DNA of 64,000 nt from Megaustenia siamemsis (Eukaryota > Mollusca > Gastropoda > Stylommatophora > Ariophantidae): the NCBI GenBank assembly GCA_032433765.1, contig JAVIAB010000073.1:67474087-67538086 (forward strand). Direction: 5' to 3'. The notes below the pieces were generated by a model that saw only the letters and a program-made list of their open reading frames with translations, had not been told where the DNA came from and did no database searches. Below, piece by piece: positions 22,205 through 38,199 of the stretch; the stretch's first letter is position 1; every line of letters starts with the position of its first letter. A program made the translations under genes and the position numbers.

Positions 22205-22675
22205 TTGAATTTAAATACATGGGAACAATGTTAATCTCAGATGGTAGATGTATAACATAGGTGATATGGTAGATGTACAACAGAGGTGATATGGTAGATG
22301 TACAACAGAGGTGATATGGTAGATGTACAACAGAGGTGATATGGTATATGTACAACAGAGGTGATATGGTAGATGTACAACAGAGATGATATGGTAGATC
22401 ATTTCCAATATTAGGAAGAAACAATCATTATTTGTTGGCCATGTAATCAGAAGGGAACAGATAGAATATGTTGGAACAAGTGGGAAAAATTCTGGAAGAG
22501 ATAGAGGGAAGCAAAGAGAGGGAAACAAAGAGATAGAGGGAAGAAAAGAAGCAAAGAAACTTAAGAGAATGGCTTGGCAGAAGGTCAACAACAGAAATGA
22601 TGAGTAACTGTTAAGATCGACATGTAGAGAGACATGATCACCTACGCCAGCAGGCATGGTACTTGATGATGGTGA
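22205..22675 (+). mobile_element. LINE-e fragment with internal minisatellite
   Basis: Begins IEFKYMGTMLISDGRCIT, enters a 25-bp repeat array, then resumes in ISNIRKKQSLFVGHVIRREQ, TSGKNSGRDRGKQRE and the terminal blocks to 22660. The segment between the two coding parts (about 85 residues in 4835-5755) is absent and the array stands in its place. Confidence 0.8.
22255..22400. repeat. 25-bp minisatellite within LINE-e
   Basis: About six copies of a 25-bp unit, GATATGGTAGATGTACAACA plus GAGGT. It evidently grew from the LINE word GATGGTAGATGTATAACA just to the left. Antisense frames reading HLPYHLCCTSTIS are artefacts. Confidence 0.93.
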
Positions 22676-22799
22676 TGATCACCGACAAATGTCTTTACAA
22701 CTGACCATCAAAAAACGTGTATACCCCGATCCATGTCTATTTTTTTAAAAACTGCGGAATCGCCGAGTCTATGCCGCCACTCATGTCAGCTCGAATTAA

Positions 22800-22925
22800 C
22801 CTCTACTCAAGTCTTTCAAGATGATGGGGAAGACATGAAATGATCTTAAAAGAATGGGAAGAAACATAACGACTTGGAAAGTGTTTGTTGAAGACCTATG
22901 CTCCACAGGGAGCTAAAAGGTAAAA
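22800..22925 (+). mobile_element. LINE-a 3' end fragment
   Basis: Encodes MMGKT*NDLKRMG, TTWKVFVEDLCSTGS-type ending followed by the AAAAGGTARAAGAAGAAG tail shared with 43930-43965. Confidence 0.8.
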
Positions 22926-23284
22926 GAAGAAGCCTTTCAAGATACCACATCAAGACTAATTTCAACCGCTAAATCTGCTTTGCTCTGGCCACTTGATGCT
23001 GATGGTTACCGTTTCTGTTCATTGGGAAGGACAACACGTCAGCGTTTGCTCCAGACTTTCTTTTCTTCTCAATCTTTAATTCAACTGAATGCCGGGCAAA
23101 AATGACGTCACTCGCTGGAAAGTGGCTGGTACTTCCCGAGCACCAAGAAAACACGCGGCAGGTGGAATGTTGTGTTGAGAACCACTGTGGAAAGAAAAAA
23201 AAAAACAAAAAAAGTTCTTAGAAGAGATTCAGAAACCACAGCTGGCTTGACTCATTTCATTGTCCCAGAGGGTAAGCCACTAGA
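22926..23284. other. No recognisable gene
   Basis: Spacer between a LINE-a tail and the 42-bp array. Contains an A-rich run at 23191-23212; no coding evidence. Confidence 0.35.
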
Positions 23285-23288
23285 GCAC

Positions 23289-25005
23289 GTGGAAGCTTTA
23301 TCTTGGTGGTATCATCGACAAACAAGGAACAGGGAAGCTTTATCTTGGTGGTATCATCGACAAACAAGGAACAGGGAAGCTTTATCTTGGTGGTATCATC
23401 GACAAACAAGGAACAGGGAAGCTTTATCTTGGTGGTATCATCGACAAACAAGGAACAGGGAAGCTTTATTGTAGTGGTGTCACCAACAAACAAGGAACAG
23501 GGAAGCTTTATCTTGGTGGTATCATCAACAAACAAGGAACAGGGAAGCTTTATCTTGGTGGTATCATCGACAAACAAGGAACAGGGCAGCTTTATTGCAG
23601 TGGTATAATCAACAAATAAGGAACAGGGCAGCTTTATTGTAGTGGTATAATCAACAAATAAGGAACAGGGCAGCTTTATTGTAGTGGTATCATCAACAAA
23701 CAAGGAACAGGGCAGCTTTATTGTAGTGGTATAATCAACAAATAAGGAACAGGGCAGCTTTATTGTAGTGGCATAATCAACAAATAAGGAACAGGGAAGC
23801 TTTATTGTAGTGGTATAATCAACAAATAAGGAACAGGGCAGCTTTATTGTAGTGGTATCATCGACAAACAAGGAACAGGGCAGCTTTATTGTAGTGGTAT
23901 AATCAACAAATAAGGAACAGGGAAGCTTTATTGTAGTGGTATCATCGACAAACAAGGAACAAGGAAGCTTTATTGTAGTGGTATCATCGACAAACAAGGA
24001 ACAGGGAAGCTTTATTGTAGTGGTATCATCGACAAACAAGGAACAGGGAAGCTTTATTGTAGTGGTATAATCAACAAATAAGGAACAGGGCAGCTTTATT
24101 GTATTGGTATAATCAACAAATAAGGAACAGGGCAGCTTTATTGTAGTGGTATAATCAACAAATAAGGAACAGGGCAGCTTTATTGTAGTGGTATAATCAA
24201 CAAATAAGGAACAGGGAAGCTTTATTGTAGTGGTATCGTCGACAAACAAGGAACAGGGAAGCTTTATTGTAGTGGTATAATCAACAAACAAGGAACAGGG
24301 CAGCTTTATTGTAGTGGTATAATCAACAAATAAGGAACAGGGCAGCTTTATTGTAGTGGTATCATCGACAAACAAGGAACAGGGCAGCTTTATTGTAGTG
24401 GTATAATCAACAAATAAGGAACAGGGCAGCTTTATTGTAGTGGTATCATCGACAAACAAGGAACAGGGCAGCTTTATTGTAGTGGTATCATCGACAAACA
24501 AGGAACAGGGCAGCTTTATTGTAGTGGTATCGTCGACAAACAAGGAACAGGGAAGCTTTATTGTAGTGGTATAATCAACAAACAAGGAACAGGGCAGCTT
24601 TATTGTAGTGGTATAATCAACAAATAAGGAACAGGGCAGCTTTATTGTAGTGGTATCATCGACAAACAAGGAACAGGGCAGCTTTATTGTAGTGGTATAA
24701 TCAACAAATAAGGAACAGGGAAGCTTTATTGTAGTGGTATCGTCGACAAACAAGGAACAGGGAAGCTTTATTGTAGTGGTATAATCAACAAACAAGGAAC
24801 AGGGCAGCTTTATTGTAGTGGTATAATCAACAAATAAGGAACAGGGCAGCTTTATTGTAGTGGTATCATCGACAAACAAGGAACAGGGCAGCTTTATTGT
24901 AGTGGTATAATCAACAAATAAGGAACAGGGAAGCTTTATTGTAGTGGTATCATCAACAAACAAGGAACAGGGAAGCTTTATTGTAGTGGTATCATCAACA
25001 AACTT
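23289..25005. repeat. 42-bp minisatellite, about 41 units
   Basis: The unit consists of GGAACAGGGAAGCTTTATTG plus TAGTGGTATCATCGACAAAC and AA, 42 bp. Variants: GGGCAG/GGGAAG, ATCATCGAC/ATAATCAAC, AAACAAGG/AAATAAGG, and CTTGGTGG in the left six units versus GTAGTGG in the rest. Since 42 is divisible by 3 and the minus-strand unit lacks a stop, a 568-codon frame (24963-23257) reads LPCSLFVDDTTTIK repeats. No gene context supports it. Confidence 0.97.
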
Positions 25006-25086
25006 TAAACACGGAAGATGTTACAAGAATTGATAAAGCTTTTTCTCCTCAATCTGTTACAACTGGAAGTAGAAAGCACAAATGTA

Positions 25087-25745
25087 TGTTCTTAACAACC
25101 AGACCTAATTTGCTCAACACAAATATCGCCGATGTTGTACATACGAGAAACATGGTTACCATCAAAACAAGGAAAATGTGCATTTTAATTTGCACATTCT
25201 GACTAAGAGGGATAATTCGGAACATTTATATGGTGGGCATAATTGTTGCAGATGTTCGGCAGCCCTTTTTACCACAGTAACATATTGAAGGTTCTAATTG
25301 ATATTGAAAAGTTTAAACTTCAGTCTGTCGGTGTTTCTTCTTCTTCTACCTTTTTAGCTCCCAGTGGAGCATAGGTCTTCAACAAACACTTTCCAAGTCG
25401 TTGTGTTTTTTGCCATTCTTTTAAGATCATTCCATGTCTTCCCCATCATCTTCATCTCTGCTTCTGTCTGTCTTCTCCAAGAATTCCTTGATCTTCCTCT
25501 TTGTCTTTTCCCCTGGGGATCCCAAAAAAGGGCCTGTTGTGTAATACTCTCAGTTGGCTTCCGTAGTGTGTGTCCTATCCAGCGCGATCCTCTTCGTTGT
25601 ATCTCTTTATCCACTGGTGTTTGGTTGGTACATTTCCATAATTCTATGTTAGTGACTTTGTCCTGCCATTTCCATCCTTTTATCCTGCGTAAGCATCCAT
25701 TAATGAAAGTCTGTATCTTCGTGAATGTCAATATTGTCAAAGATA
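25087..25745 (-). mobile_element. LINE-a 3' end with 3' UTR, antisense
   Basis: The minus-strand frame 25740-25354 reads KIQTFINGCLRRIKGWKWQD, ELWKCTNQTPVDKEIQRR, WIGHTLRKPTESITQQALFW, GRSRNSWRRQTEAEMKMM and TTWKVFVEDLCSTGS then a stop. The 3' UTR of about 250 bp (25087-25330) ends at the word GGTCTGGTTGTTAAG (in sense), shared exactly with 43962-44205. Confidence 0.9.
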
Positions 25746-25754
25746 GATAACGTT

Positions 25755-28540
25755 AATCCGTCAACCAGGAAAGAGAAGGGCTCTCTGTCTAAGAGACGAA
25801 TGACGCAATCCAGAGAAAGCCGTACGGAGTCCGGGTAGCCGACTCACCCTTTGTCTACCAGGAAATCCTCCAGAATTGGCACCTGGAATGTTCGTACCCT
25901 TAACGAACAGGGAAAAGCTGCACAAGTGGCAGCAGAAATGACTAACTACAAGATAGATATTCTGGGAATGTGTGAAACAAGATGGCTGGGAGCGGAGAGA
26001 ATAAAACTGAATACAGGGGAGATGATTTTATCATCAGGACACCAGGAACCAGGAGCACAACATAGCGAAGGGGTAGCTATAATGCTATCAAAGAATGCAC
26101 AGAAGACACTAATAGAATGGGAGGCAGTGGGACCAAGACTGGTGAGAGCAACATTTAAAACAACCAAAAACAAAATAAAATTACACATTATACAATGCTA
26201 TGCACCAACCAACGATAAGGATGATTCAGTTAAAGATGATTTCTATAAACAGCCAAGGATATTATAATCTTGATGGCAGACCTAAATGCTAAGGTAGGAT
26301 CAGACAACTGAGGCTTCGAAGAGATTATGGGAAAACATGGACTTGGAGATATAAACGAGAATGGAGAGATATTTGTGAATTTCTGCGCCCTTAATCAAAT
26401 GAGCCTAGGGGGAACAATATTCCAACATAAAAGAATACACAAAGCTACATGGGTGTCACCAGATCATAGAACGGAAAATCAAATTGATCACATATGTATT
26501 AATAATAAGTTTAAGTCATCCTTACAGGATGTAAAAGTATATAGAGGGGCAGATGTAGCTTCTGATCATCATCTTCTGATAGCTAAACTTAAAATTAAAC
26601 TAAAAAGGTATACTACAACGAATAAGGGTAGAAAGTATTTCAATGTAGGGTTTCTTAAAGAACAAGGAATTAAAGATAAATTCGCAGTCACAATATCAAA
26701 CAAATACCAAGTCCTCAAACAACTAGAAAATACAATAATTTTGAAGATCATTGGAAACAGGTAAAAGATATATGGAAAGAGACATGCGAAGAAACACTGG
26801 GGAAAAGAGAACGACAGAATAAGGCATGGATGACAGCAGAGACCCTGGACAAAATTAAAGAAAGAAAGAACAAGAAAGCAGACATAAATAAAAGCAAAAC
26901 AAGAAGTAATAAAGCCAAGACATAGGAAGCTTACACAGAGGTGAACAAAGAAGTGAGAAGATGCATTAAAAGGGATAAGAGGAAATATATAGATGAACTA
27001 GCTAAAGAGGCAGAAGAAGCAGCAAATAAAGGGAATGTGAAAGAACTGTACAACAGCACAAAGAAATTAGGTGGAAAATACAAACAAATCAACGCCTTTA
27101 TCAAAGATAAGAAAGAAAATCTGCTTAGTAATATAAGGGAACAAATGGAGAGATGGAAAGAGCACTTTGAAGAACTTTTGAACAGACCCAGCTCAAATAA
27201 TCCTCCAGATATACTACCAGCAGAAGAAGAGTTACACGTTAACTGCGGAAAAGCAAGCAAAGAAGAAATAATGAAAGCCATCAAACTATTAAAAAATGGT
27301 AAAGCCACAGGACCAGATGAAATTCCTTCGGAGGCCATCAAAGCAGATATTAACACGCATACATTAATGCGTTAAAAAAACATCAAAAACCTAAAGACTG
27401 GAAAGAAGGTTATATGGTCAAACTACCAAAGAAAGGAAGTTTACAGGAGTGCACAAATTATAGGGGAATTATGCTACTATCAGTGCCAGGAAAAATATTA
27501 GGCAGAATCATTCTGGAGAGACTAAAGGAGACTATAGAGAAACAATTGAGAGATGAACAAGCAGGTTTTAGGAAGAACAGATCATGTGCTGATCAAATAA
27601 CTACTCTACGTATAATAGTTGAACAAAGTTTAGAACTAAAATCCCCACTTTATATTGGATTCATAGATTACGAAAAGGCATTTGATAGTTTAAACAGAAG
27701 AATGCTTTGGAAGTTGCTGAGTCATTACGGAATCCCCATAAAGTTTATTAACCTGATAAAACAATGTATGAAGGAACAAAATGTAGAGTGGTGCATGAAG
27801 GACAGCTTACAGAAGCATTTGAAATAAGAACAGGAGTAAGGCAAGGATGCCTCCTGTCCCCATTTCTCTTTCTACTGGACATAGATTGGATTATGAAAAT
27901 AACTCAAAACAACAGAAATGGAATCCGGCGGTCACTGAACAAACAACTTGATGATTTAGACTTTGCTGATGACATAGCTCTCTTATCACACAACCATCAA
28001 CAGATGCAGGATAAAATGAGTATATTATATGAGAGATCACAACAGCTAGGACTAAAGGTTAATAGAGATAAGACCAACATTATGAGAATTAATGCAGTTG
28101 GCAATAACCAAATAAAACTAGGAGAAATACCTCTACTAGACGTACAATCTTACATATATCTGGGCAGTAATATAGATAAAGAGGGAGGAACAGAAAATGA
28201 TACCAAAATAAGGATATCAAAAGCAAGAGGAACTTTCATTGCACTGGGAAACATATGGAAATCCAAAGAAATTAGGCTAAATACAAAAATAAAAATTTTC
28301 AGCTCAAATGTTAAGTCGGTCCTATTATATGGCTGTGAAACATGGAGAATGACAAAATTGACAATCACGAAGGTACAGACTTTCATTAATGGATGCTTAC
28401 GCAGAATAAAGGGATGGAAATGGCAGGACAAAGTCACTAACGTGGAATTATGGAAATGTACCGGTCAAATACCAGTGGATAAAGAGATACAGCGTAGACG
28501 ATGGCGATGGATAGGACACACACTACGGAAGAAGCATCCA
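25755..28540 (+). mobile_element. LINE-a, near full length at 5' end, frameshifted, 3'-truncated
   Basis: Starts with a leader and the endonuclease: RIGTWNVRTLNEQGKAAQVA, DILGMCETRW, HIIQCYAPTND, then SDHHLL near its end. RT boxes: NGKATGPDEIPSEAIK, NYRGIMLLSVPGKILGRIIL, DEQAGFRKNRSCADQI, IGFIDYEKAFDSLNRRML, GVRQGCLLSPFLFLLDIDW and DLDFADDIALLS (FADD catalytic box), thumb SYIYLGSNIDKEGGTEND and LYGCETWRM. EN plus RT without RNase H suits an RTE-like clade. Lesions: a 28-bp deletion in EN near 26251 relative to 60303-60330, breaks near 26760, 27375 and 27827, and loss of everything after WRWIGHTLRK at 28535. Confidence 0.9.
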
Positions 28541-28985
28541 TTAATGAAAGTCCGTATCTTCGTGATTGTCAATTTTGTTGTTCTCCATGTTTCACAGCCA
28601 TATGATAGGATCGCCTTAACATTTGAGTTGAAAATATTTATTTTAGCATTTAACCTACTTTCTTTGGATTTCTATATGTTTCCCAGTGCAATGAAAGCTG
28701 CTCTTGCTTTTGATATCCTTATTTTGGTATCATTTTCTGTTCCTCCCTCTTTATCTGTATTACTGCCCAGATATATGTAAGATTGTACATCTAATACTGA
28801 TTGTACATCTATTTCTCCTAGTTTTATTTGGTTATTGCCAACTGTATTAATTCTCATAATGTTGGTCTTATCTCTATTAATCTTCAGTCCTAGCTGTTGT
28901 GATCTCTCATCAAGTATGCTCATTTTATCCTGCATCTGTTGATGGCTGTGTGATAGGAGAGCTATGGATTTTCCTTCTATTATTC
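28541..28985 (-). mobile_element. LINE-a middle part, antisense
   Basis: Minus-strand reading goes from LLSHSHQQMQDKMSILDERS through SYIYLGSNTDKEGGTENDTK to the KVRTFINGC region at 28541. It is joined tail-to-tail with the sense copy. Together with 25087-25745 it would make one continuous antisense copy split by the sense element; a word of about 40 bp (AAGCATCCATTAATGAAAGT and onward) is present at both junctions (25688-25730 and 28533-28575). Confidence 0.85.
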
Positions 28986-29030
28986 CCTATTATCGCCTCT
29001 GAAGTCTTATAAGTATTATTATTTGTCTCC
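28975..29030 (+). repeat. Solitary SINE-A tail
   Basis: ATTATCGCCTCTGAAGTC and AGTATTATTATTTGTCTCC match the SINE-A tails at 17739-17812 and 20640-20690. Confidence 0.5.
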
Positions 29031-29035
29031 AGTAT

Positions 29036-31220
29036 ATATCTCCGACCAAGAACTAAAATTAGGGAAAGAAAGAAGTCCACTGTGATGCGCTGTTTCGAAT
29101 TTCGTTTACATTCAGGCGTTGATATTTTAATTTCCGAGCTGTATATTCATCCGCAATATTTCTTAAATATTATTGTTTATTTAAACTTTTAACACATTAA
29201 TCATATATAATAAATAACATATTGTATTTATACAGCTATTATTATTTTTTATATGTACACAAATATAATTTTAATAGCAAAATTTAAAAATCGAATAGAA
29301 CTCATTTCTTTTAGGCTACTCACTTCCTGCTTTGCATCGCTCGGTCTTTTTCATCGGGACTCGTGGTAGAAGGTTGGTCGCTGTCATGACACGCTAATTA
29401 TTTATACATTTTGAAGCTAATAAATTTAGGATTAGGTTTGAAATAATTTGATTTTATATTTTGGACTTTTTATTATTTATGTCTACCCGTTTGCTTTGGG
29501 GAAGTGACTGAAATAGAAGTGAATAATTTAAATTCAAAAGAGAAAATGAAAATGCCATTTTTTTCGATAGTTACCGACCGCGTGTTGCGAGTGTTGCAAA
29601 GTTATTTTTGAATAATAATGATTAATAATCGCACGATTATGTATTATTTTCTTGTTACTTTGTTATAGTGAGATTCACATTAGAAATGACACTATAAATA
29701 TATTGTATATTTAAGCAAGGAGTTCAAAGATAATTAATAAATTATAAATTCTGTAAATTAGTGTAAATAAAATTGTAATAAATAAAGCCCAGGCAGCCAT
29801 GTTTGGTTTGTAGTCTGTTAGTCTGAATTTTTCCACGTGGGTTTTTTTAAACTCACCAGGTTGTATTGTCTTGTATGTACAGAACCGCGAGAACGTTGCT
29901 TTATCATCCCATCTGCCATCTGAAAGAATCATAAGTCTCTAGCCTGATACTTCTGTTATGTTCATGTTTTTAAATCTTTATACTTTATAGTCTTCATGAC
30001 TTCATGTTGTATTTTGTTTTTGATTGTCCATGAGATGATATGTATGATGATTATGTCACATATATGATATTGATATTGTTGCTACTATCAGGAAGATTAC
30101 ATAACATGGCCTCAGTAATTTTAATTTCGCTACCATGCTGTGTTATTATTGTGCCACCACGTTTTTCGTTTTCGTAACTGCGTTTAATTTTTGTGTTGCA
30201 GGCGGTATTCATCAAACCATTTGATCTCCTTATGGCAGTCTCCTCCAGTGTTATTTTAAAACTCGTATATTTGCAATGTTTTTTCCATATATGATTGGGG
30301 GGGGGGGTATATTATAGCTTTTACTTTATAGGAATGGAGAATAAAGGCAGCTTGTGCAGTTGCCACAATGTGGTCTCCCATTTGGTGGAGTTTTTAACTT
30401 AACCCCAGATAGAAAACTTTTTACCCTTTGAAAATTCATAACGGTCTCCTGTTTTAGAGCCCAAGCTATCGATTCTGATCAGGCCAACCGTTCTCTCCTT
30501 TGTTATAATAGATCCCAGGTGTTCATAGTTTGTAACTTGCTACAATTCCAGGTTCTTACTTCACTGTTATTAGGTACTTTGACTTTTTTTTCAAAATAAT
30601 TTCTAATAATTGAAACCAGGATAGCTAAATAGCCCTCGAAGTGAGTAAAACGATACCTGAATCATGTTTGTACGACAATTAGAAAAAAAGTTACGATTTT
30701 TTAAGTGAATTATTTCTGTGTTAAATGATGCAAAGAAGAAAAAACCACATCGCCAGATTGGGTATGCAAAAAAAAAAACCAAATTATAAAAAAATGCCAA
30801 TTTTTTTTTTTAAAGCCAAAAATTATTATTATTATATGTGGTGTAGATTTTAAAACTAATCATTATATTTGGTATTTCATGTAAAAGAAATAATACTTTT
30901 ATTTGATTTGCGTAAAAAAATAAGTCATTCTCTGCAATTTATGTAAGAATAATTATAAATTTCTATGATTCACATAAAAATAATACTGAATTTCTGCTAA
31001 AGAAGTAGTCACATCATTATTATTTTATGTATATAAGAAGTATAATTTTATTATTATTTTTTTTTATTCATTAAAAAATATATGTGTTTATATAAATAAA
31101 AAAAAACTTTCAATTCAATAATTGGGAATATTTATTAATATTAGGCAACTGGAAATACTACATTTTAAATTAAATATAACTAACTATAATAACTAAATAA
31201 AACGTTAGAGGCACTTGATG
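29036..31220. other. Upstream region of RpS9, no gene recognised
   Basis: AT-rich. 30570-30700 resembles 33061-33180 (shared TAGCCCTYGA and TGTACGACAATTAGAAAAAA), so a dispersed repeat is present. A pyrimidine start CTTTTTCATCGGGACTCG at about 29346 is the only candidate I see for an RpS9 leader exon, and it is weak. Confidence 0.35.
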
Positions 31221-31227
31221 ATTGTTG

Positions 31228-31660
31228 AAGAGACCAAGCATGGGGGAAAACCGGAAATTTTGTATAATGATGGTGTGGTCGTTCAAATGCCGATAATTTC
31301 AATGCTGCCCGACAGATCAATTTAAAATTTCTCACAAATATATAGAAGTGGTTATAGAATCAGGTTATCTTATTATTTCTGTCTACGTTAGGAGGTTTTT
31401 ATTCTGCAATGAATTAAAGTTCAACAGTGGACATAGTCTTTGATCCCAGCTGAACGCCGCCATGCAATCAACGGGGAAAATTTCCGATAATGGTGAGGTC
31501 ATTCAAATGCCGATAATTTCAATGCTGCCGAACAGATCAATTAAAAATTTCTCACAAATATGTAGAAGTGGTTATAGAATCAGGTTATCTTTATTATTTC
31601 TGTCTACGTTTGCAGGTTTTTATTCTGCAATGAATTAAAGTTCAACAGTGGAAATAGTTG
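31228..31660. repeat. 220-bp direct duplication
   Basis: Two copies about 220 bp apart share CAAATGCCGATAATTTCAAT, GCTGCC..ACAGATCAATT, AAATTTCTCACAAATAT and TGCAATGAATTAAAGTTCAA (31281-31420; 31501-31645). Confidence 0.8.
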
Positions 31661-31712
31661 CCGATCGGCCATGCTTTATCAATGGAACAAGCATTGTCTT
31701 GAATTTTCGTGA

Positions 31713-32144
31713 TTGCCGTACTATAATAACACGGATCACTTTGAAATTTCACATACTTATGTAAAAATGGACGCTGAATCTAAATATCCATATTATTTAA
31801 CGTATTCTTTCCTTATTTCGGGTAAAAATATGATGAAATCGTCGTATGTAGCTGAAAAATCCGTTGTAAGACAAAATTTTTACGTTTTCTATCACTTCCG
31901 ACTTTTTAAATCGGTGGACGGAACTCTCATTGTTAGGAAACAACTTAAGTTTCGTATAATAGCTTCCGGAAACATCATCGGAAAACGATTTACATACGAT
32001 GTAAAATTCGGAGTTTTCCGAACGCGTGACTGGCCGGATGAGATGGATTTTTGGCAACCGAAAAATCCGGGACTGCGTCTCTTGGATACCCGAAGTATCT
32101 ACTGTTATGATATAAAATTAAATTTAGCATTACTATTAGCCTAA
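31713..32144 (+). other. Unrecognised 143-codon open frame
   Basis: The frame encodes no motif I recognise. Its first third (about 31720-31790) resembles the repeated word series at 33340-33580 and 40980-41060 (TTTCAAATGTG, ATGGATGCTGAATTTAAA), which argues that it is repeat-derived. No start context, splice sites or poly(A) signal stand out. Listed so it is not mistaken for a supported gene. Confidence 0.2.
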
Positions 32145-32227
32145 ATTAGGTAATTTGAATGTTATAGCCAATGTGGTATCCTATTTCAAAATTAATTTCA
32201 TTTTACTTCCCTATCTACTGGTATAAT

Positions 32228-32272
32228 CTGGAATCCTACTCTGACTGAGTCCTGATCGCAGAGAGAGAGAGA
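32228..32272 (+). repeat. Solitary repeat end with GA tail
   Basis: TCTGGAATCCTACTCTGACTG, then AGTCCTGATCGCAGAG and (GA)n, nearly identical to 9942-9985. Confidence 0.75.
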
Positions 32273-32461
32273 GTTCAGTATAAAATCTAAGGTTTACAGA
32301 GTTCAAAATGGTACCTCATTTATGCAAGTGTAATACTTTAAATCAAGTTTGACTTAATAATATAGTAAATTTGTATTTTATTTATACAACATAGAATTCA
32401 AGCTGTTTAGTTTGTATATACACTACAGTTAAGTAGTAAGACTTTTTGCAATTTTTTTCAG

Positions 32462-32475
32462 AGTGAAAATCAACA
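32462..32475 (+). other. RpS9: RpS9 5' UTR segment of coding exon 1
   Basis: AGTGAAAATCAACA lies between the splice acceptor and ATG. The CAACAATG start context is good for a metazoan. The rest of the 5' UTR and the promoter must be upstream. Confidence 0.75.
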
Positions 32476-37024
<4,549 letters not shown>

Positions 37025-37065
37025 GCTGAGCTTCATCCTAAGCTGTGCTTCATCATACATGACTA

Positions 37066-37071
37066 AATAAA
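37066..37071 (+). promoter_or_regulatory. RpS9: RpS9 polyadenylation signal
   Basis: AATAAA 42 bp after the RpS9 stop codon, followed by a T/G-rich stretch (TATGTTTGTTTTGTTG) about 15 bp further, as expected of a cleavage region. Confidence 0.85.
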
Positions 37072-37099
37072 ATTATTGCTGACTATGTTTGTTTTGTTG

Positions 37100-38199
37100 A
37101 AATTTAGTCATTCACAAGGGCATGTCATGTAGAAACAAAGACATAATTTTTTTTAAAGTCCTATTTTTGTTTTAAGTAGCAGTTATATATTTGTCATCAG
37201 ATTATTGACCATAATAGTAGTCCATAAGTGTTCTGACTGGTAAATCCCACATCATGAAATGACAAGATTTGCTTCAAAAGTCTTCATTTGTTCTCCCTGT
37301 ACTTGTGGCTACTTCTTTTGCTATCAGGGCTGCGGATTTATAAACATTGAAATCTTATCTTCATATGCATAATTATTATTAATTTAATATGATTCATAAA
37401 CACATTTTTGGGGCGATAAACCACATCTGGTTAAGCGAGAATCCTGATACAAATGGAATTTGAAAAATCCATTTTCCCCCCTCTTTTTACAAATCCTTTA
37501 TAACCCAGCCTGCAAATTAAAATGGTGTGTAGATTGTGAGGCTAGTAAAGCAGCTGCTTCCAATGCTGACAAGAAACAATCACTTGAAAGTTAATATAAA
37601 GTGAACAAAGCTAACATCCACAAGAAATATGCAGGGAACTTGATATTCTCGCAAACACATACAATCCTGTTGCACAGAAACATGGTGGTGTTTGTTATCC
37701 TTGGATTTGCGCAGAATAATAAATTATGTAGTTTGGAACCCAATTGCAGCACCCATCATTGTAAAGTGTTGGTTCAGTCAAGTAGTGAGGTTGGGTATGT
37801 TTTTCAAAAGAATTGATTGTGGAATCACAGTAACTATAATAAACAACATAGTAGTCATAACTATGGATTTTTCAGTGCCCCATGAAATCATTTTCTATGA
37901 ATCTGTCTGCTTCTTGTTTTGAGCTGGAGCTTTCAAGTTATGGTTAGTAAAAGCCCTCCCTGGTATCACTGCAAATGAATTAACATATCTCATTGAAGGA
38001 CAAGTGACACTGAAAGCGAACACAACTGAATTGTCCTTTATACAATATTGTTCATCATAAGCAATTCGAATATCAAAACATAGTGCCCTAATCTCAGTAG
38101 CTCCAACAGAAAACCAGACTTTGAGGAAACTGCAACAAGGTATACTTGCAACAGAACACACTGTAGAGGATTTGAGAGTTCATGCACTTAATCCACTTC
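37100..38199. other. No recognisable gene
   Basis: Downstream of RpS9. The frames at 37601-37922 and 37895-38161 are short, overlapping and without motifs. Possibly the far part of the decayed LINE-g next to it. Confidence 0.35.

Noticed and set aside
23257..24963. 568-codon minus-strand frame of LPCSLFVDDTTTIK repeats
   Set aside because: The 42-bp unit is a multiple of 3, so openness is automatic; no promoter, start context or downstream signal supports a gene.
25755..28540. Active autonomous LINE
   Set aside because: EN and RT are split by several frameshifts and the 3' end is missing.
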